From Alkalihalobacterium chitinilyticum (GTDB lineage: Bacteria > Bacillota > Bacilli > Bacillales > Bacillaceae_F): DNA of 64,000 nt. Position numbers and translations under genes: made by a program. The first letter of the stretch is position 1; every line of letters starts with the position of its first letter. Below, piece by piece: positions 35,252 to 44,700 of the stretch. The notes under the pieces are model-generated. The model ran no database searches. It saw only the letters and a list, made by a program, of their open reading frames with translations, and was not told where the DNA came from. The DNA lies in the NCBI RefSeq assembly GCF_029028005.1, contig NZ_JAOTPO010000011.1, forward strand, positions 107,829 through 171,828, written 5' to 3'.

Positions 35252-36403
35252 CTATAAAATAGTCTTTAGCCGTTGGGCTGCTTCTATTAATTTTTCTTCA
35301 TTTTGAACTAAGGCAATCCGTACATATCCTTCGCCTCCGGTACCAAATGCATTCCCTGGTGTCACAACAACGCCAGCATCTAAAGCAGCAAGGGAAAACG
35401 ACATGGAAGAATAATGAGGAGGAACCTTAGCCCATACAAACATACCGCCATCGGGCTGACGGACAGTCCAACCAATTTCATGAAGTGCCTCAATTAAAAC
35501 ATTACGGCGACGCTCATAGGTTTGGCAATGTTCGTCTAAAAAAGTAAAGTCTCCTGTTAGAGCTTCCACTGCAGCATGCTGGACAGGTAAAAATACGCCA
35601 TAGTCAAGATGTGATTTTAACACAGCAAGTGGTTGAAGAAAGCTTGAATCACCGATTACGTATCCTATTCTTGCTCCAGCCATATTAAAACTTTTTGATA
35701 AGGAATTAAACTCAAGGGCTGTTTTTTCAGCTCCTGGAATTGAGAAAATACTTAATGGTTCCCTTCCATCAAAAATAAGTTCAGAGTATGCAAAATCATG
35801 CAGGATTAAAATATTATGATCAGAACCAAATTGAATTAAATTTTCAAAATAGCATTTATCCGCCAAGGCAGCAGTAGGGTTCCCAGGATAGTTTGTGATC
35901 ATTAACTTTGCCCGTTTTCTAATATCAGCTGGAATCGCTTCAAGGTCTGGCATAAACTGGTTTTCTTCCGTTAAAGAAACATAATATAATTCAGCACCAG
36001 CAATATGTGCACAAGCCGAATAGATCGGGTATCCAGGGTCAGGGACGATAATGACATCCCCTTCATCTAAGTAAGCTAACGCGATATGAGCTAAACCATC
36101 CTGCGAGCCCATAAGTTGAAGAACACTGGAAGGCTGAAGTTCAACCCCGTATCTTTCTTTGTAAAAATAAACAACAGCTTCATTAAATGCTTGTGTGCTA
36201 TTAATTGCATATTGATAAGAATGCTCACGAAGCACTTCATCAGCAAATATTTTTCGTACGTTTTGTGGCGGCGGCTGATCGGGGCTGCCGATACTTAAAT
36301 CAATCATATCTATTCCTTGACTCAGTTTTTCTCTTTTTCGTCCAGCCATTTCAGAAAAAACACTCGTAGTTAAATGTTCTAATCTCCGTGAAGGGTTGAT
36401 CAT
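35252..36403 (-). CDS. Class I/II PLP-dependent aminotransferase
   Basis: A 383-residue aminotransferase of the aspartate/LL-diaminopimelate group: IDLSIGSPDQPPPQNVRKIF, the Asn/Pro/Gly loop TNYPGNPTAAL, LHDFAYSELIF with the cofactor Asp, SLSKSFNMAGARIGY with the PLP lysine, and the terminal Arg in YVRIALV. Substrate unknown (aromatic, methionine-keto or LL-DAP type). ATG at 36403 with GGAGGAG upstream is preferred over the TTG at 36418, which lies in the RBS. Confidence 0.87.
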   Translation of the reverse strand: MINPSRRLEHLTTSVFSEMAGRKREKLSQGIDMIDLSIGSPDQPPPQNVRKIFADEVLREHSYQYAINSTQAFNEAVVYFYKERYGVELQPSSVLQLMGSQDGLAHIALAYLDEGDVIIVPDPGYPIYSACAHIAGAELYYVSLTEENQFMPDLEAIPADIRKRAKLMITNYPGNPTAALADKCYFENLIQFGSDHNILILHDFAYSELIFDGREPLSIFSIPGAEKTALEFNSLSKSFNMAGARIGYVIGDSSFLQPLAVLKSHLDYGVFLPVQHAAVEALTGDFTFLDEHCQTYERRRNVLIEALHEIGWTVRQPDGGMFVWAKVPPHYSSMSFSLAALDAGVVVTPGNAFGTGGEGYVRIALVQNEEKLIEAAQRLKTIL

Positions 36404-36534
36404 TATATTCTCCTCCAATTCATTACTTTACAGAATATTCTAACGGAAATTAAAAGCTTTGCCTATTTATACGGCTGAATTGAATCAAATTTTTTAAATG
36501 CATTTGAGAGGTGAGCCAAGGGAGGATCATTAAG

Positions 36535-36569
36535 AAAGAGGACACAGTTTTTGCAGCTGTGTCCTCTTT
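36535..36569 (-). terminator. Terminator of the 73-residue gene
   Basis: AAAGAGGACACAG (36535-36547) pairs with CTGTGTCCTCTTT (36557-36569), loop of nine, T-rich on the minus-strand side. Confidence 0.85.
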
Positions 36570-36599
36570 CATTACGGGAGCAGATGAATTAATTCACAA

Positions 36600-36821
36600 T
36601 TAGTCATAATGAATTTGACTGCCATGCTCATAATCAGCTTCTTGTTTAAAACCGCCTCTATGTTCGATTTCTTTTATGATTTCACGATGAATCGTAACTC
36701 CTTCAGAATTTAAATATGGAGTCATTTGCTGTAAGCTTTTATGAAAATAAGCCAATTCCTTATCAGACCAATCTGTCTTAGACATCATTGAAAGTTCAGT
36801 CATGTCACGTCCTACGTACAT
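36600..36821 (-). CDS. Small conserved hypothetical protein, 73 residues
   Basis: A 73-residue cytoplasmic protein: MYVGRDMTELSMMSKTDWSD and QMTPYLNSEGVTIHREIIKE. ATG at 36821 has AAGGGGG upstream; ATG at 36803 is an alternative. It lies just upstream of sspE, divergently transcribed. In B. subtilis yfhS has a similar size and locus, but I cannot confirm homology from sequence. Confidence 0.6.
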   Translation of the reverse strand: MYVGRDMTELSMMSKTDWSDKELAYFHKSLQQMTPYLNSEGVTIHREIIKEIEHRGGFKQEADYEHGSQIHYD

Positions 36822-36991
36822 ACAGAGTGTCCCCCTTATTTAATGATACTTATAGTGTTTGTGTGAAGCACTCGTCTTATGCTTGACAACGGTTTGAATG
36901 GTTGGTGGAGATAATTCATTTTTTTGTAAAAAATTTTTTTGGATAAAGTGTTAAAGTTCAGGACAATCTAACTTCTGTGGAGGTGATACTC

Positions 36992-37186
36992 ATGAATAAC
37001 AACCAACAAAACCAAGCTTCTAAAACAAACGCTCAACAGGTGAGACAGCAAAACGCTGCTTCAGCTCAAGGGCAAAGCTACAACACTGAATTTGCTAGTG
37101 AAACTGATGCACAAGAAGTACGTCAGCAAAACCAGCAATCAGCTGCACGTAAGCAACAAGCTTCTTCAAACCAACAAGGTCAATAA
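36992..37186 (+). CDS. sspE: Gamma-type small acid-soluble spore protein
   Basis: A 64-residue Gln/Asn-rich protein with two repeats, QASKTNAQQVRQQN and FASETDAQEVRQQN, the duplicated gamma-SASP motif cleaved by the germination protease. Gamma-SASPs store amino acids in the spore core. ATG at 36992 has GGAGGTGAT 7 nt upstream; the ATG at 36977 would swallow the RBS. A possible sigma-G-like promoter (TGAATG at 36895-36900, CATTTTT at 36917-36923) is only weakly supported. Confidence 0.93.
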   Translation: MNNNQQNQASKTNAQQVRQQNAASAQGQSYNTEFASETDAQEVRQQNQQSAARKQQASSNQQGQ

Positions 37187-37200
37187 TTTTTATTGACGCC

Positions 37201-37238
37201 AGGCACTTTCTGAGAGACGTTCAGAAAGTGCCTTTTTT
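37201..37238 (+). terminator. sspE terminator
   Basis: AGGCACTTTCTGA (37201-37213) pairs perfectly with TCAGAAAGTGCCT (37221-37233), seven-base loop, then a T run. Confidence 0.92.
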
Positions 37239-37356
37239 ATTTTTGTGTGGGTGGGAATGTTTTTACGGCGTAGACCATTTACTGGATGAATGCCGATGAT
37301 GAGATCCATGAATGAGTTTAATTAAAGTAAATACCATTAAATGTATTAATTATTAG

Positions 37357-37530
37357 CTAAGCAGATACTTAGGTTAAATAATTTAAAATAAATGTAATAA
37401 TGAACATCTAAAAAGATATTTAGATTAAACGATTTACAATAAATGTAACATTTTCATACTAAAAAGGGATTTAGATCAATTATTTTCCACATCCTAGTAA
37501 ATTATGAGGTCTAAATGCGTACTTAGGTTG
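37357..37530. repeat. 51-bp tandem repeat array II
   Basis: Units at 37357-37407 (51 bp), 37408-37458 (51 bp), 37459-37510 (52 bp) and a partial fourth from 37511. Each starts with CTAA-N-(A/G)-like then a TCTAAA-type/TTTAGA-type inverted pair, followed by an AT-rich tail with AATAAATGTAA in the first two units. The TCTAAAAA..ATTTAGA segment and the 51-bp period link it to array I at 12416. No coding potential. Confidence 0.8.
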
Positions 37531-37821
37531 TTTTTTTACCATTATAAGTAAAATTCTTGTCCTAAACCTCGCTTGAAGCTTGCTTTTACATCATAAGGTC
37601 GATCTGCACCGCTTCAAACCGAATCACAACTAGTCCAATCCTAATCCGTTTAATCAAGCTAATTCGTCTAAATGTTATTTCTTCAAAGTAAACCGTTAAG
37701 AAAAAAATGGTTATTCATTTTAAAATAAATTTGAAAAATGTATAATAATAGAGATAAAACTTTTTGTGGCGTAAAAACAGTGAATCGTATTGATAGTTTT
37801 CTTAGGGGAAGGAGAAACGTT
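37531..37821. other. Intergenic stretch before the DUF3939-like gene
   Basis: About 290 bp, AT-rich, with no RBS-supported open frame and no strong hairpin. A frame open from 37738 precedes the chosen start of the next gene but lacks a ribosome binding site. Nothing else is recognised. Confidence 0.4.
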
Positions 37822-38280
37822 ATGTTCTGGAAAAGGAAACGTAAAAAGGAGGAAGAAGAAGAAAGAAATCAACAAGAAATTGATGTTTCAATTGATGAAG
37901 TAAGACAGGCAATCAAGCAATGTGCCAGTGATATGCCAATGGGGATTTCGTTACGGTCGCTAGTGAACGATGATCATTCCATTAACTTTAAATTACTAAA
38001 AAATATTCTAAAAGGTATACCTAAGCAAAAATTTTACATGTCAAAAGAGACGTTTGAAGTATTTGAAGACGCTGAAAAGGCAAAAACAATTGATAAAGTA
38101 CAAGTTGCTGTCGATCAATATATAAGCGAAAAAAATGAGATCCCGGTTATTCCTGGTGAGCCAACATTTCGAATTAGTTACTTTCTAATTAAGGAATATT
38201 TACATCATGAGCAGCCAGATTACCCATTATATATCGATCCGAACGACCGTTTAGTTACACACCGGCGTCCAAATCAGTAA
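37822..38280 (+). CDS. DUF3939-like protein
   Basis: A 152-residue cytoplasmic protein beginning with a strongly charged stretch (MFWKRKRKKEEEEERNQQE), then IDEVRQAIKQCASDMPMGIS, GIPKQKFYMSKETFEVFED and IPVIPGEPTFRISYF. I associate this pattern with DUF3939 of bacilli; no function is known. ATG at 37822 follows AAGGAGA; a longer frame from 37738 has no RBS. It precedes ygaC by 18 bp and is probably co-transcribed. Confidence 0.72.
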   Translation: MFWKRKRKKEEEEERNQQEIDVSIDEVRQAIKQCASDMPMGISLRSLVNDDHSINFKLLKNILKGIPKQKFYMSKETFEVFEDAEKAKTIDKVQVAVDQYISEKNEIPVIPGEPTFRISYFLIKEYLHHEQPDYPLYIDPNDRLVTHRRPNQ

Positions 38281-38298
38281 GCGAGAAAGGAGTAATCC

Positions 38299-38829
38299 AT
38301 GGATTTCCCCAAGACTGGAAGTGTTATTCAAATCCAGAGTTACAAACATAATGGCTTCATTCATCGCGTCTGGGAAGAAACTGTGGTACTAAAGGGGACG
38401 TCAAAAGTAGTAATTGGTGGTAATGACCGTATTTTAGTAAAGGAAGCAGATGGTCGCCAGTGGCGGACACGTGAGCCGGCTATATGTTATTTTGATGCAA
38501 ATCATTGGTTTAATACAATTGGTATGATCAGATCCGACGGGATTTACTATTACTGCAATTTAGGCTCCCCTTTTACATGGGATGAAGAAGCGTTAAAGTA
38601 TATTGATTATGATCTAGATATTAAAGTTTATCCTGATATGACGTATAAGCTTTTAGATGAAGATGAATACGAAGTTCATCGAAAACAAATGAAATACCCT
38701 GAGCAAATTGATCATATATTAGAGCGAAATGTAGAAGAGCTCATCTCTTGGATCCATCAACGAAAGGGACCATTTGCACCTCAATTCGTTGAAATGTGGT
38801 ACGAGCGCTTTTTACAATATCGGCTATAG
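38299..38829 (+). CDS. ygaC: Nucleoside tri-/diphosphatase-like protein YgaC (DUF402)
   Basis: A 176-residue DUF402 protein: [60 protein letters not shown] and [10 protein letters not shown] with the conserved aspartates of the metal site. Relatives in staphylococci and bacilli hydrolyse nucleoside tri- and diphosphates. ATG follows AAAGGAG. The locus next to sspE and ygaD matches B. subtilis ygaC. Confidence 0.9.
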   Translation: MDFPKTGSVIQIQSYKHNGFIHRVWEETVVLKGTSKVVIGGNDRILVKEADGRQWRTREPAICYFDANHWFNTIGMIRSDGIYYYCNLGSPFTWDEEALKYIDYDLDIKVYPDMTYKLLDEDEYEVHRKQMKYPEQIDHILERNVEELISWIHQRKGPFAPQFVEMWYERFLQYRL

Positions 38830-38952
38830 AGGCTGACTCATAAGTATCTGTTCTCCTCATATTGTGATATATAGGGTGTCCCATAAAAGGGTGATACTCT
38901 GTACATCTTAATAAGGTGCAACAGATACTTGTCATTGAGTCTGCCTTTTTTT
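38830..38952 (+). terminator. Large structured 3' element after ygaC
   Basis: AAGTATCTGTT (38842-38852) pairs perfectly with AACAGATACTT near 38930-38940, then GACTCA/TGAGTC and GGC/GCC extend the stem outward, ending in seven T residues. About 75 nt lie inside the stem. It works as a terminator shape but is far larger than needed; a small RNA or miniature palindromic element is an alternative. Confidence 0.6.
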
Positions 38953-39172
38953 ATCATGGTTCCCATTTAACCGCTTTATCGAAATATTAGAGCGCATTAT
39001 TGAGGTTAAAGAGCAAGAGAACAAAGAGCGGTTAGTTGGCACTAAGGCGCCCACTTCAAAGCGTTGAAGGGAAAAATGGCTTAGTAGAGGCGATTGCGCA
39101 GGAAGGTGGTGCCTAGAGCTAGAAATCTTCAAAGTTTTTTTGCTCTTTGCTTTTTCCTACAGGATTGAAATA
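38953..39172. other. Gene-free stretch before FFRR copy C
   Basis: About 220 bp with no supported gene. The segment around 39030-39070 (TTGGCACTAAGGCGCCCACT) loosely resembles 33660-33710, but too weakly to call a repeat. Confidence 0.3.
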
Positions 39173-39353
39173 GCGGACTCAGAGGCCGTTATTTCGATTA
39201 AAAGCGGTTAATTGATTAGTTTAAAGGACTGAGAAGCCCTTATTTACCATTTTCGGGTGGGTTCATCGTGTTTTTTTTGAAAATAAGGTCCTCTGAGTCC
39301 GCTAAACCCTTAAACAAAGGCGATTTTGTTAGAATAAGGTCCTCTGAGTCCGT
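39173..39353. repeat. Four-unit FFRR element, copy C
   Basis: Units at 39173-39194, 39224-39245 (forward), 39281-39302 and 39332-39353 (reverse), starts 51, 57 and 51 bp apart. Unit 1 is GCGGACTCAGAGGCCGTTAT; unit 2 carries GAGAAGCCCTTATTT; units 3 and 4 both read AATAAGGTCCTCTGAGTCCG. Located between the co-directional ygaC and ygaD. Confidence 0.92.
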
Positions 39354-39516
39354 TAAAAAATGAGCTAGTGTAAAACAGAAGTTTTGGGATTGTTGGGCTT
39401 TCGCCTAGCCATAGCAAGGCTACCATTAACAAGGGTAAATGTTAATGCTGGATTTAGCACGAAAACACCGACTTTAGCTTAAAGCACGTAATACATAATG
39501 ATATGGGGGGATCGAT

Positions 39517-41262
39517 CTGACCTCTATAAGAAGATATTTACAATTTGTAAAGCCGTATTGGAAGATTGTTGCAGTTGCTGTTTGTATCGGCATTTTTAAA
39601 TTTGGGATTCCGCTTTTAACACCGCTAATTGTGAAGTATGTTATTGATGACATTGTCTTAGCGGAAACATTATTACAAGATGAAAAAATCACAAAACTAC
39701 TTTGGCTAATGGGGATCATGTTCTTCGTTTTCGTAGTTGTGCGGCCGCCCATTGAGTACTATCGTCAATACTACGCGCAATGGATTGGAAGTAAAGTATT
39801 ATATGATATCCGTAAAAAGCTGTTTTCACATATTCAAAAATTAAGTCTCCGTTACTATTCCAATCGAAAAGTTGGGGAAATTATCTCGAGAGTCATCCAT
39901 GATGTTGAGCAAACGAAAAACTTCGTCATCACAGGCTTGATGAATATTTGGCTTGATTTATTTACTATATTAATAGCACTGGCGATCATGTTTACAATGA
40001 GCCCGTGGTTAACGTTAGTTGCTATATGTATGTTCCCGTTTTATGGATTTTCGATTAAATTCTTTTACTCTAGATTGCGTCATTTAACAAGGGTGAGATC
40101 TCAAGCACTGGCAGAAGTTCAAGGTCACCTTCATGAGAGAATTCAGGGTATGAATGTAATTAAAAGCTTTGCTTTAGAAAATTACGAAAAAGAGCAGTTT
40201 GCAAATCGAAATGGACATTTTCTCGAGAGAGCCCTTGATCATACCCGCTGGAATGCAAAGACATTTGCGGTGGTTAACACGATAACAGACGTTGCGCCAC
40301 TTCTTGTCATACTTGTTTCGGGTTATTTTGTCATCACTGGACGGTTAGAAATTGGGGCGATGGTGGCTTTTGTGATGTATATGGAGCGCCTGTATAATCC
40401 TCTTAGAAGATTGGTTAATTCTTCGACTACTTTAACTCAATCGATTGCTTCAATGGACCGTGTCTTTGAATTTTTAGATGAGAAGTATGACATTGTAGAC
40501 CTTGAAAATGCTAAGCCCCTAAATTATGTAAAGGGCGATATTTCATTTAAAAATGTAACCTTCCGTTACGATGAAGACAGTTTAACGGTTATAAAAGATT
40601 TTAATTTGGAAGTAAAAGCTGGAGAAACGATCGCCTTCGTTGGGATGAGTGGCGGGGGTAAAAGTACAATTATTAGTCTAATACCGAGATTTTATGATGT
40701 AACAGAGGGTTCCATTGAAATTGACGGTTATGATATTCGAAATTACGAAGTTCAAAGTATTCGAGATAAAATAGGCATGGTGTTGCAGGATAATATCCTT
40801 TTTAGTGACACAATTAAGATGAATATTTTGATGGGGAATCCAAGTGCTTCCGACGATGAAGTCGTCGCTGCAGCTATGGCTGCTAACGCCCATGATTTTA
40901 TTATGAATTTACCTAATGGATACGATACAGAAGTGGGTGAACGAGGAGTTAAGCTGTCAGGCGGGCAAAAACAACGGATTGCCATTGCGAGAGTTTTTCT
41001 GAAAAATCCACCTATCTTAATATTCGATGAAGCCACATCAGCACTCGACCTAGAAAGTGAACACTACATTCAAGAAGCATTAGAAATACTAGCGAAAAAC
41101 CGGACGACATTTATTGTGGCTCATCGACTGTCTACGATTACTCATGCGGACCGAATTGTCGTTGTAGAGGATGGAAGAATGGCTGAAATCGGTAAACATG
41201 ATGAGCTGATGAAAAAAGACGGAAGCTACAAACGGCTGTTTGAAGTCCAGCAGTTGAACTAA
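39517..41262 (+). CDS. ygaD: ABC exporter YgaD (permease-ATPase fusion), CTG start
   Basis: A 581-residue half-transporter of the MsbA/BmrA type: an N-terminal six-helix domain, then an ATPase with Walker [11 protein letters not shown], signature LSGGQKQR, Walker [12 protein letters not shown] and the switch His in FIVAHRLST. The frame is open from 39502 and the family N-terminus ([20 protein letters not shown]) begins right after a CTG at 39517, which lies 6 nt after GGGGGG. No ATG, GTG or TTG exists in that region; the first GTG (39631) would cut off the first helix. Substrate unknown. Confidence 0.9.
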   Translation: MTSIRRYLQFVKPYWKIVAVAVCIGIFKFGIPLLTPLIVKYVIDDIVLAETLLQDEKITKLLWLMGIMFFVFVVVRPPIEYYRQYYAQWIGSKVLYDIRKKLFSHIQKLSLRYYSNRKVGEIISRVIHDVEQTKNFVITGLMNIWLDLFTILIALAIMFTMSPWLTLVAICMFPFYGFSIKFFYSRLRHLTRVRSQALAEVQGHLHERIQGMNVIKSFALENYEKEQFANRNGHFLERALDHTRWNAKTFAVVNTITDVAPLLVILVSGYFVITGRLEIGAMVAFVMYMERLYNPLRRLVNSSTTLTQSIASMDRVFEFLDEKYDIVDLENAKPLNYVKGDISFKNVTFRYDEDSLTVIKDFNLEVKAGETIAFVGMSGGGKSTIISLIPRFYDVTEGSIEIDGYDIRNYEVQSIRDKIGMVLQDNILFSDTIKMNILMGNPSASDDEVVAAAMAANAHDFIMNLPNGYDTEVGERGVKLSGGQKQRIAIARVFLKNPPILIFDEATSALDLESEHYIQEALEILAKNRTTFIVAHRLSTITHADRIVVVEDGRMAEIGKHDELMKKDGSYKRLFEVQQLN

Positions 41263-41331
41263 AAAGAACATGATCATTAATTAATAGTAACTAGAGCTTG
41301 AAGTGAAAAATGAAAAAAAGATATTAAATTG

Positions 41332-41362
41332 AAGAAGCCGATTATGGCTTCTTTTTTTTAGA
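41332..41362 (+). terminator. ygaD terminator
   Basis: AAGAAGCC (41332-41339) pairs with GGCTTCTT (41346-41353), loop GATTAT, followed by a long T run. The next 290 bp up to the first cre-like site are AT-rich with nothing recognised. Confidence 0.85.
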
Positions 41363-41656
41363 AGACAAATTGCTACTTGTTGCACGTATTGCGCAATCAT
41401 TTGCACAATGGGTTGAATAAATCATTTTCTCATTAAGTAAGAACTTTGACTGTAGCGTTGTAATCTTATTGTCAGTTATAAAAGTGTAAGAAAATTATAA
41501 AAAATAGAAATAAAATACAAAATTAGAGGTCGTATAGACTATTCGAAATATTAATTCAGTCGATTTAATAGTGTTTAAGATCTATCAACTATTAATAAAA
41601 AAGTCTACTTTTTGGTCATTGTTTAAAAGGGGTTTTCATAGTAACTTTTTAATTAA

Positions 41657-41670
41657 GGAAAGCGCTTGCA
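41657..41670 (+). promoter_or_regulatory. CcpA-binding cre-like site 1 of the amylopullulanase gene
   Basis: GGAAAGCGCTTGCA matches the palindromic cre consensus TGAAAGCGCTTTCA at 12 of 14 positions. It lies about 90 bp before the ATG, where CcpA would repress a polysaccharide-degrading enzyme when glucose is present. Confidence 0.65.
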
Positions 41671-41721
41671 TTTGTGTTATGGAATTTTGAGTATTCCTTA
41701 ACTTTTTTTATCTTTAATTTG

Positions 41722-41735
41722 TGCAAACGTTTTTA
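41722..41735 (+). promoter_or_regulatory. CcpA-binding cre-like site 2 of the amylopullulanase gene
   Basis: TGCAAACGTTTTTA fits the TGNAANCGNTNNCA pattern in its left ten positions and deviates at the right end. It lies 26 bp before the ATG, close to the RBS. Two sites together would give strong carbon catabolite control. Confidence 0.5.
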
Positions 41736-41761
41736 CATAATGAGGAAGGGGAGTAGAAATA

Positions 41762-44700
41762 ATGGTTAAAAGGAAAGATCAAAGAAGTATTTCTATCTTT
41801 TTAGTTTTCCTAATGGTATTCAGCCTTTTAACTGGAGCGTTTCCAGCGGTTGCTGCAGGGACAAATGACACAATAAAAAGCCCGGTAGTCGACAAAAAAG
41901 GGAATGTTACTTTTAATGCTGAACACGAGGGGGACAACCTTTATGTAGTTGGAAGTATTAATGAGTGGGACGTTGCAAACGCAATTCCTATGGAAAAACG
42001 AAATGGCGTTTTTTCTACAACGTTAAACTTAAGTCCTAATAAATACGAATATAAATATACATTGGCGCAAAATTGGAATGAGGGTGACTTCATTGATCCA
42101 TTAAATCCTCACAGTGAAGGTGGAAATTCCATTCTTTACGTACCAGGGGTAAAGGTAGATCAAATTCCCAGTTCTGTAGAACAAGGCAGTGAAACAAGCT
42201 TAAAAGGAAGCTTCATCGATGGAGCGGGAGGAACTACTGAAGTAACTCCAAACTGGTCATTAGTCACATCGATTGAGGGTGTTGAATTAACAGGTAATGT
42301 TTTAACCGTTGCAAGTGATGCTGAAGCTGGAAAAACGTTTAGAATTCAGGCGGAGCATGATGGCTATGTGTCCGAAAGAGAAGTTACAATCGTTAGTGGT
42401 TTAAATGAATTTATCATCAACTACTATTGTCATGATGGCAAGGCTATGGATTGGAATATGTGGATTTTTGGAGCAGGACTAAATGGTGCTGCTTATGATT
42501 TCCAAGCTCTAGATGGTGAGTTTGCTAAAGGTTCCTATCATTTTGTCCAAGATGAGATTTCTGTCATCACTAGACTTGGCAACTGGGATAGCCAAGAAAT
42601 GGACAGAACGATTAAGGTTCCTCAAGGTGAAAGCCAGGTGGAAGTATGGTTAGTTCAAGGAGATAAAGAAGTCTACTATGAGAAACCAAGCTTCACAGAC
42701 GATCCTTATCAACCTCCGACGGTTCGTTTTGTTTATGAAAGAGAAAACAAAGATTATGCTGATTGGAATATTTGGGTTTGGAATACAGGTGCCAAAAATG
42801 GCCAAATTGACTTTGAAAAAGTAAGTGATGTCGCGACTGCGAATATCGAAGTTGGTAAAACAACGAAGAGCATGGGCTTTAAACTGCGTAAAGGCACAGA
42901 CTGGAGTGTCGTTGATGTAGATGAAGACCGCTCAATCCACATTAGTCCGACTGAAAAGCTGACGAAAGTTTACGTACAAGAAGGTAAGCAGGAATTCTTT
43001 ACGGTTCCTTTCGCGCAAGCGCCTTCTATTGAACAAGGAAATGTAACTTTCTTCTATCGTGATGCGGATCTGTATAAACAGGGTGCAATGAACACGATTG
43101 ATTCTGTACAAGTGAAGCTTGATGGAAAAGTTCACGATATGACGTTTGAAGAAAAAAACGAACGGTTTATCTTCACGTATGAAAATCTCGAAGAAGGAAC
43201 ATATGAATATACGTATCTCGTAACAAAAGATGGTGTTGCGACAGAAATAACGGATCCTTATAACACCAATGCAGATGGAAAATCAATGATTGATCTTTCG
43301 TCGGTCACAATAGAGATAACGACAGAAGTATCACCAAGCTCGATTAACTATAATCAAAATGCAGTACTAGCTTTAGAGGTTAAAGATCAAGAGGGTAACG
43401 ATGCTAACCTTGAAGCAATTAGAGAAATGTATGTAGACCTTTCCGCTTTAGGTGGGAAAGAACGTACAACAATTGACCCGGAATTGAAAGCGATTACGAT
43501 TGCTGTAAGAGACAATGTATCTGCTGGTACGAAGGCCCTGCCAATTACGGTGGTCGATGTATACGGGAATACACATAATGGAGAAGCGGAAGTTCATATC
43601 AAGCCTCGTGAGTTCGCAAACGAAGGTGACTTTGATTGGGATGAAGCTCGTATTTACTTTATGCTGACAGACCGCTTTGCTGATGGTGATGAAACAAATA
43701 ATGTTCATTACGGGTATGATCCAAGCAATCGAGGATCTTATCAAGGCGGGGATTTCAAAGGAATTACTCAAAACCTGGATTACCTTGATGAATTAGGAAT
43801 CAATACCATTTGGATTACGCCGATTGTAGAAAATGTCTATCATAATGTTGCCTACAATGATGCAAATGCAGCGATCCCTTATTACGGGTATCACGGTTAT
43901 TGGGCATTAGATTTTGAAAAATTAAATCCACATCTAGGTACATTAGAAGATTTCCATGAATTAATTGATGCTACTAGTGATCGTGGCATGAACATCATGG
44001 TTGACGTCGTATTAAATCATACAGGTTACGGATTAAAACTGGAAAATGAAAATGAAGAGAACCCGCCGAATGGTTTTCCTTCAGATGAAGATCGTCAAAA
44101 GTATGCAGACATGCTTCGTCAAGATGGCGGCGGCGGTGATGCAGTAACTGGTGAACTGGCAGGACTTCCTGATTTGATTACGGAGGACCCAGCTGTTCGT
44201 GAGCAAATCGTCGATTGGCAAGTCGGTTGGTTACAAAAAGCTACGACACCTAACGGAAATACAATTGATTATTTCCGTGTCGATACCGTCAAGCATGTTG
44301 AAGATACGACTTGGATGCACTTTAAAAACGAATTAACACTTGCTAAGCCTGAATTTAAGATGATTGGTGAAGCATGGGGTGCAGGGGCGAATAATCAATA
44401 TACCGAACAATATTTAAATTCAGGAATGATGGATTCTCTATTAGACTTTGATTTTAAATATATTGCACGTGACTTAGTAAATGGGCAAATCGAGTCGGTG
44501 AATCGAAGAATTAAAGACAGAAATGACAGCATTAACAACAGTGCAACATTAGGTCAATTTTTAGGAAGTCATGATGAAGATGGTTTCTTACATCTGATTA
44601 ATGACCAGGATACGAGTAAATTGAAAGTAGCGGCAGCGCTGCAAATTACGTCTAAAGGTCAACCGGTCATTTACTACGGTGAAGAACTAGGGTTATCTGG

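Noticed and set aside
36600..36821. yfhS or ygaB identity for the 73-residue gene
   Set aside because: Size and locus are suggestive but I cannot recognise either sequence, so no symbol was given.
33660..39070. Repeat shared by 33660-33710 and 39030-39070
   Set aside because: Only a loose match (CTAAGG, CTTCAAAGC); too short and imperfect to support a family.
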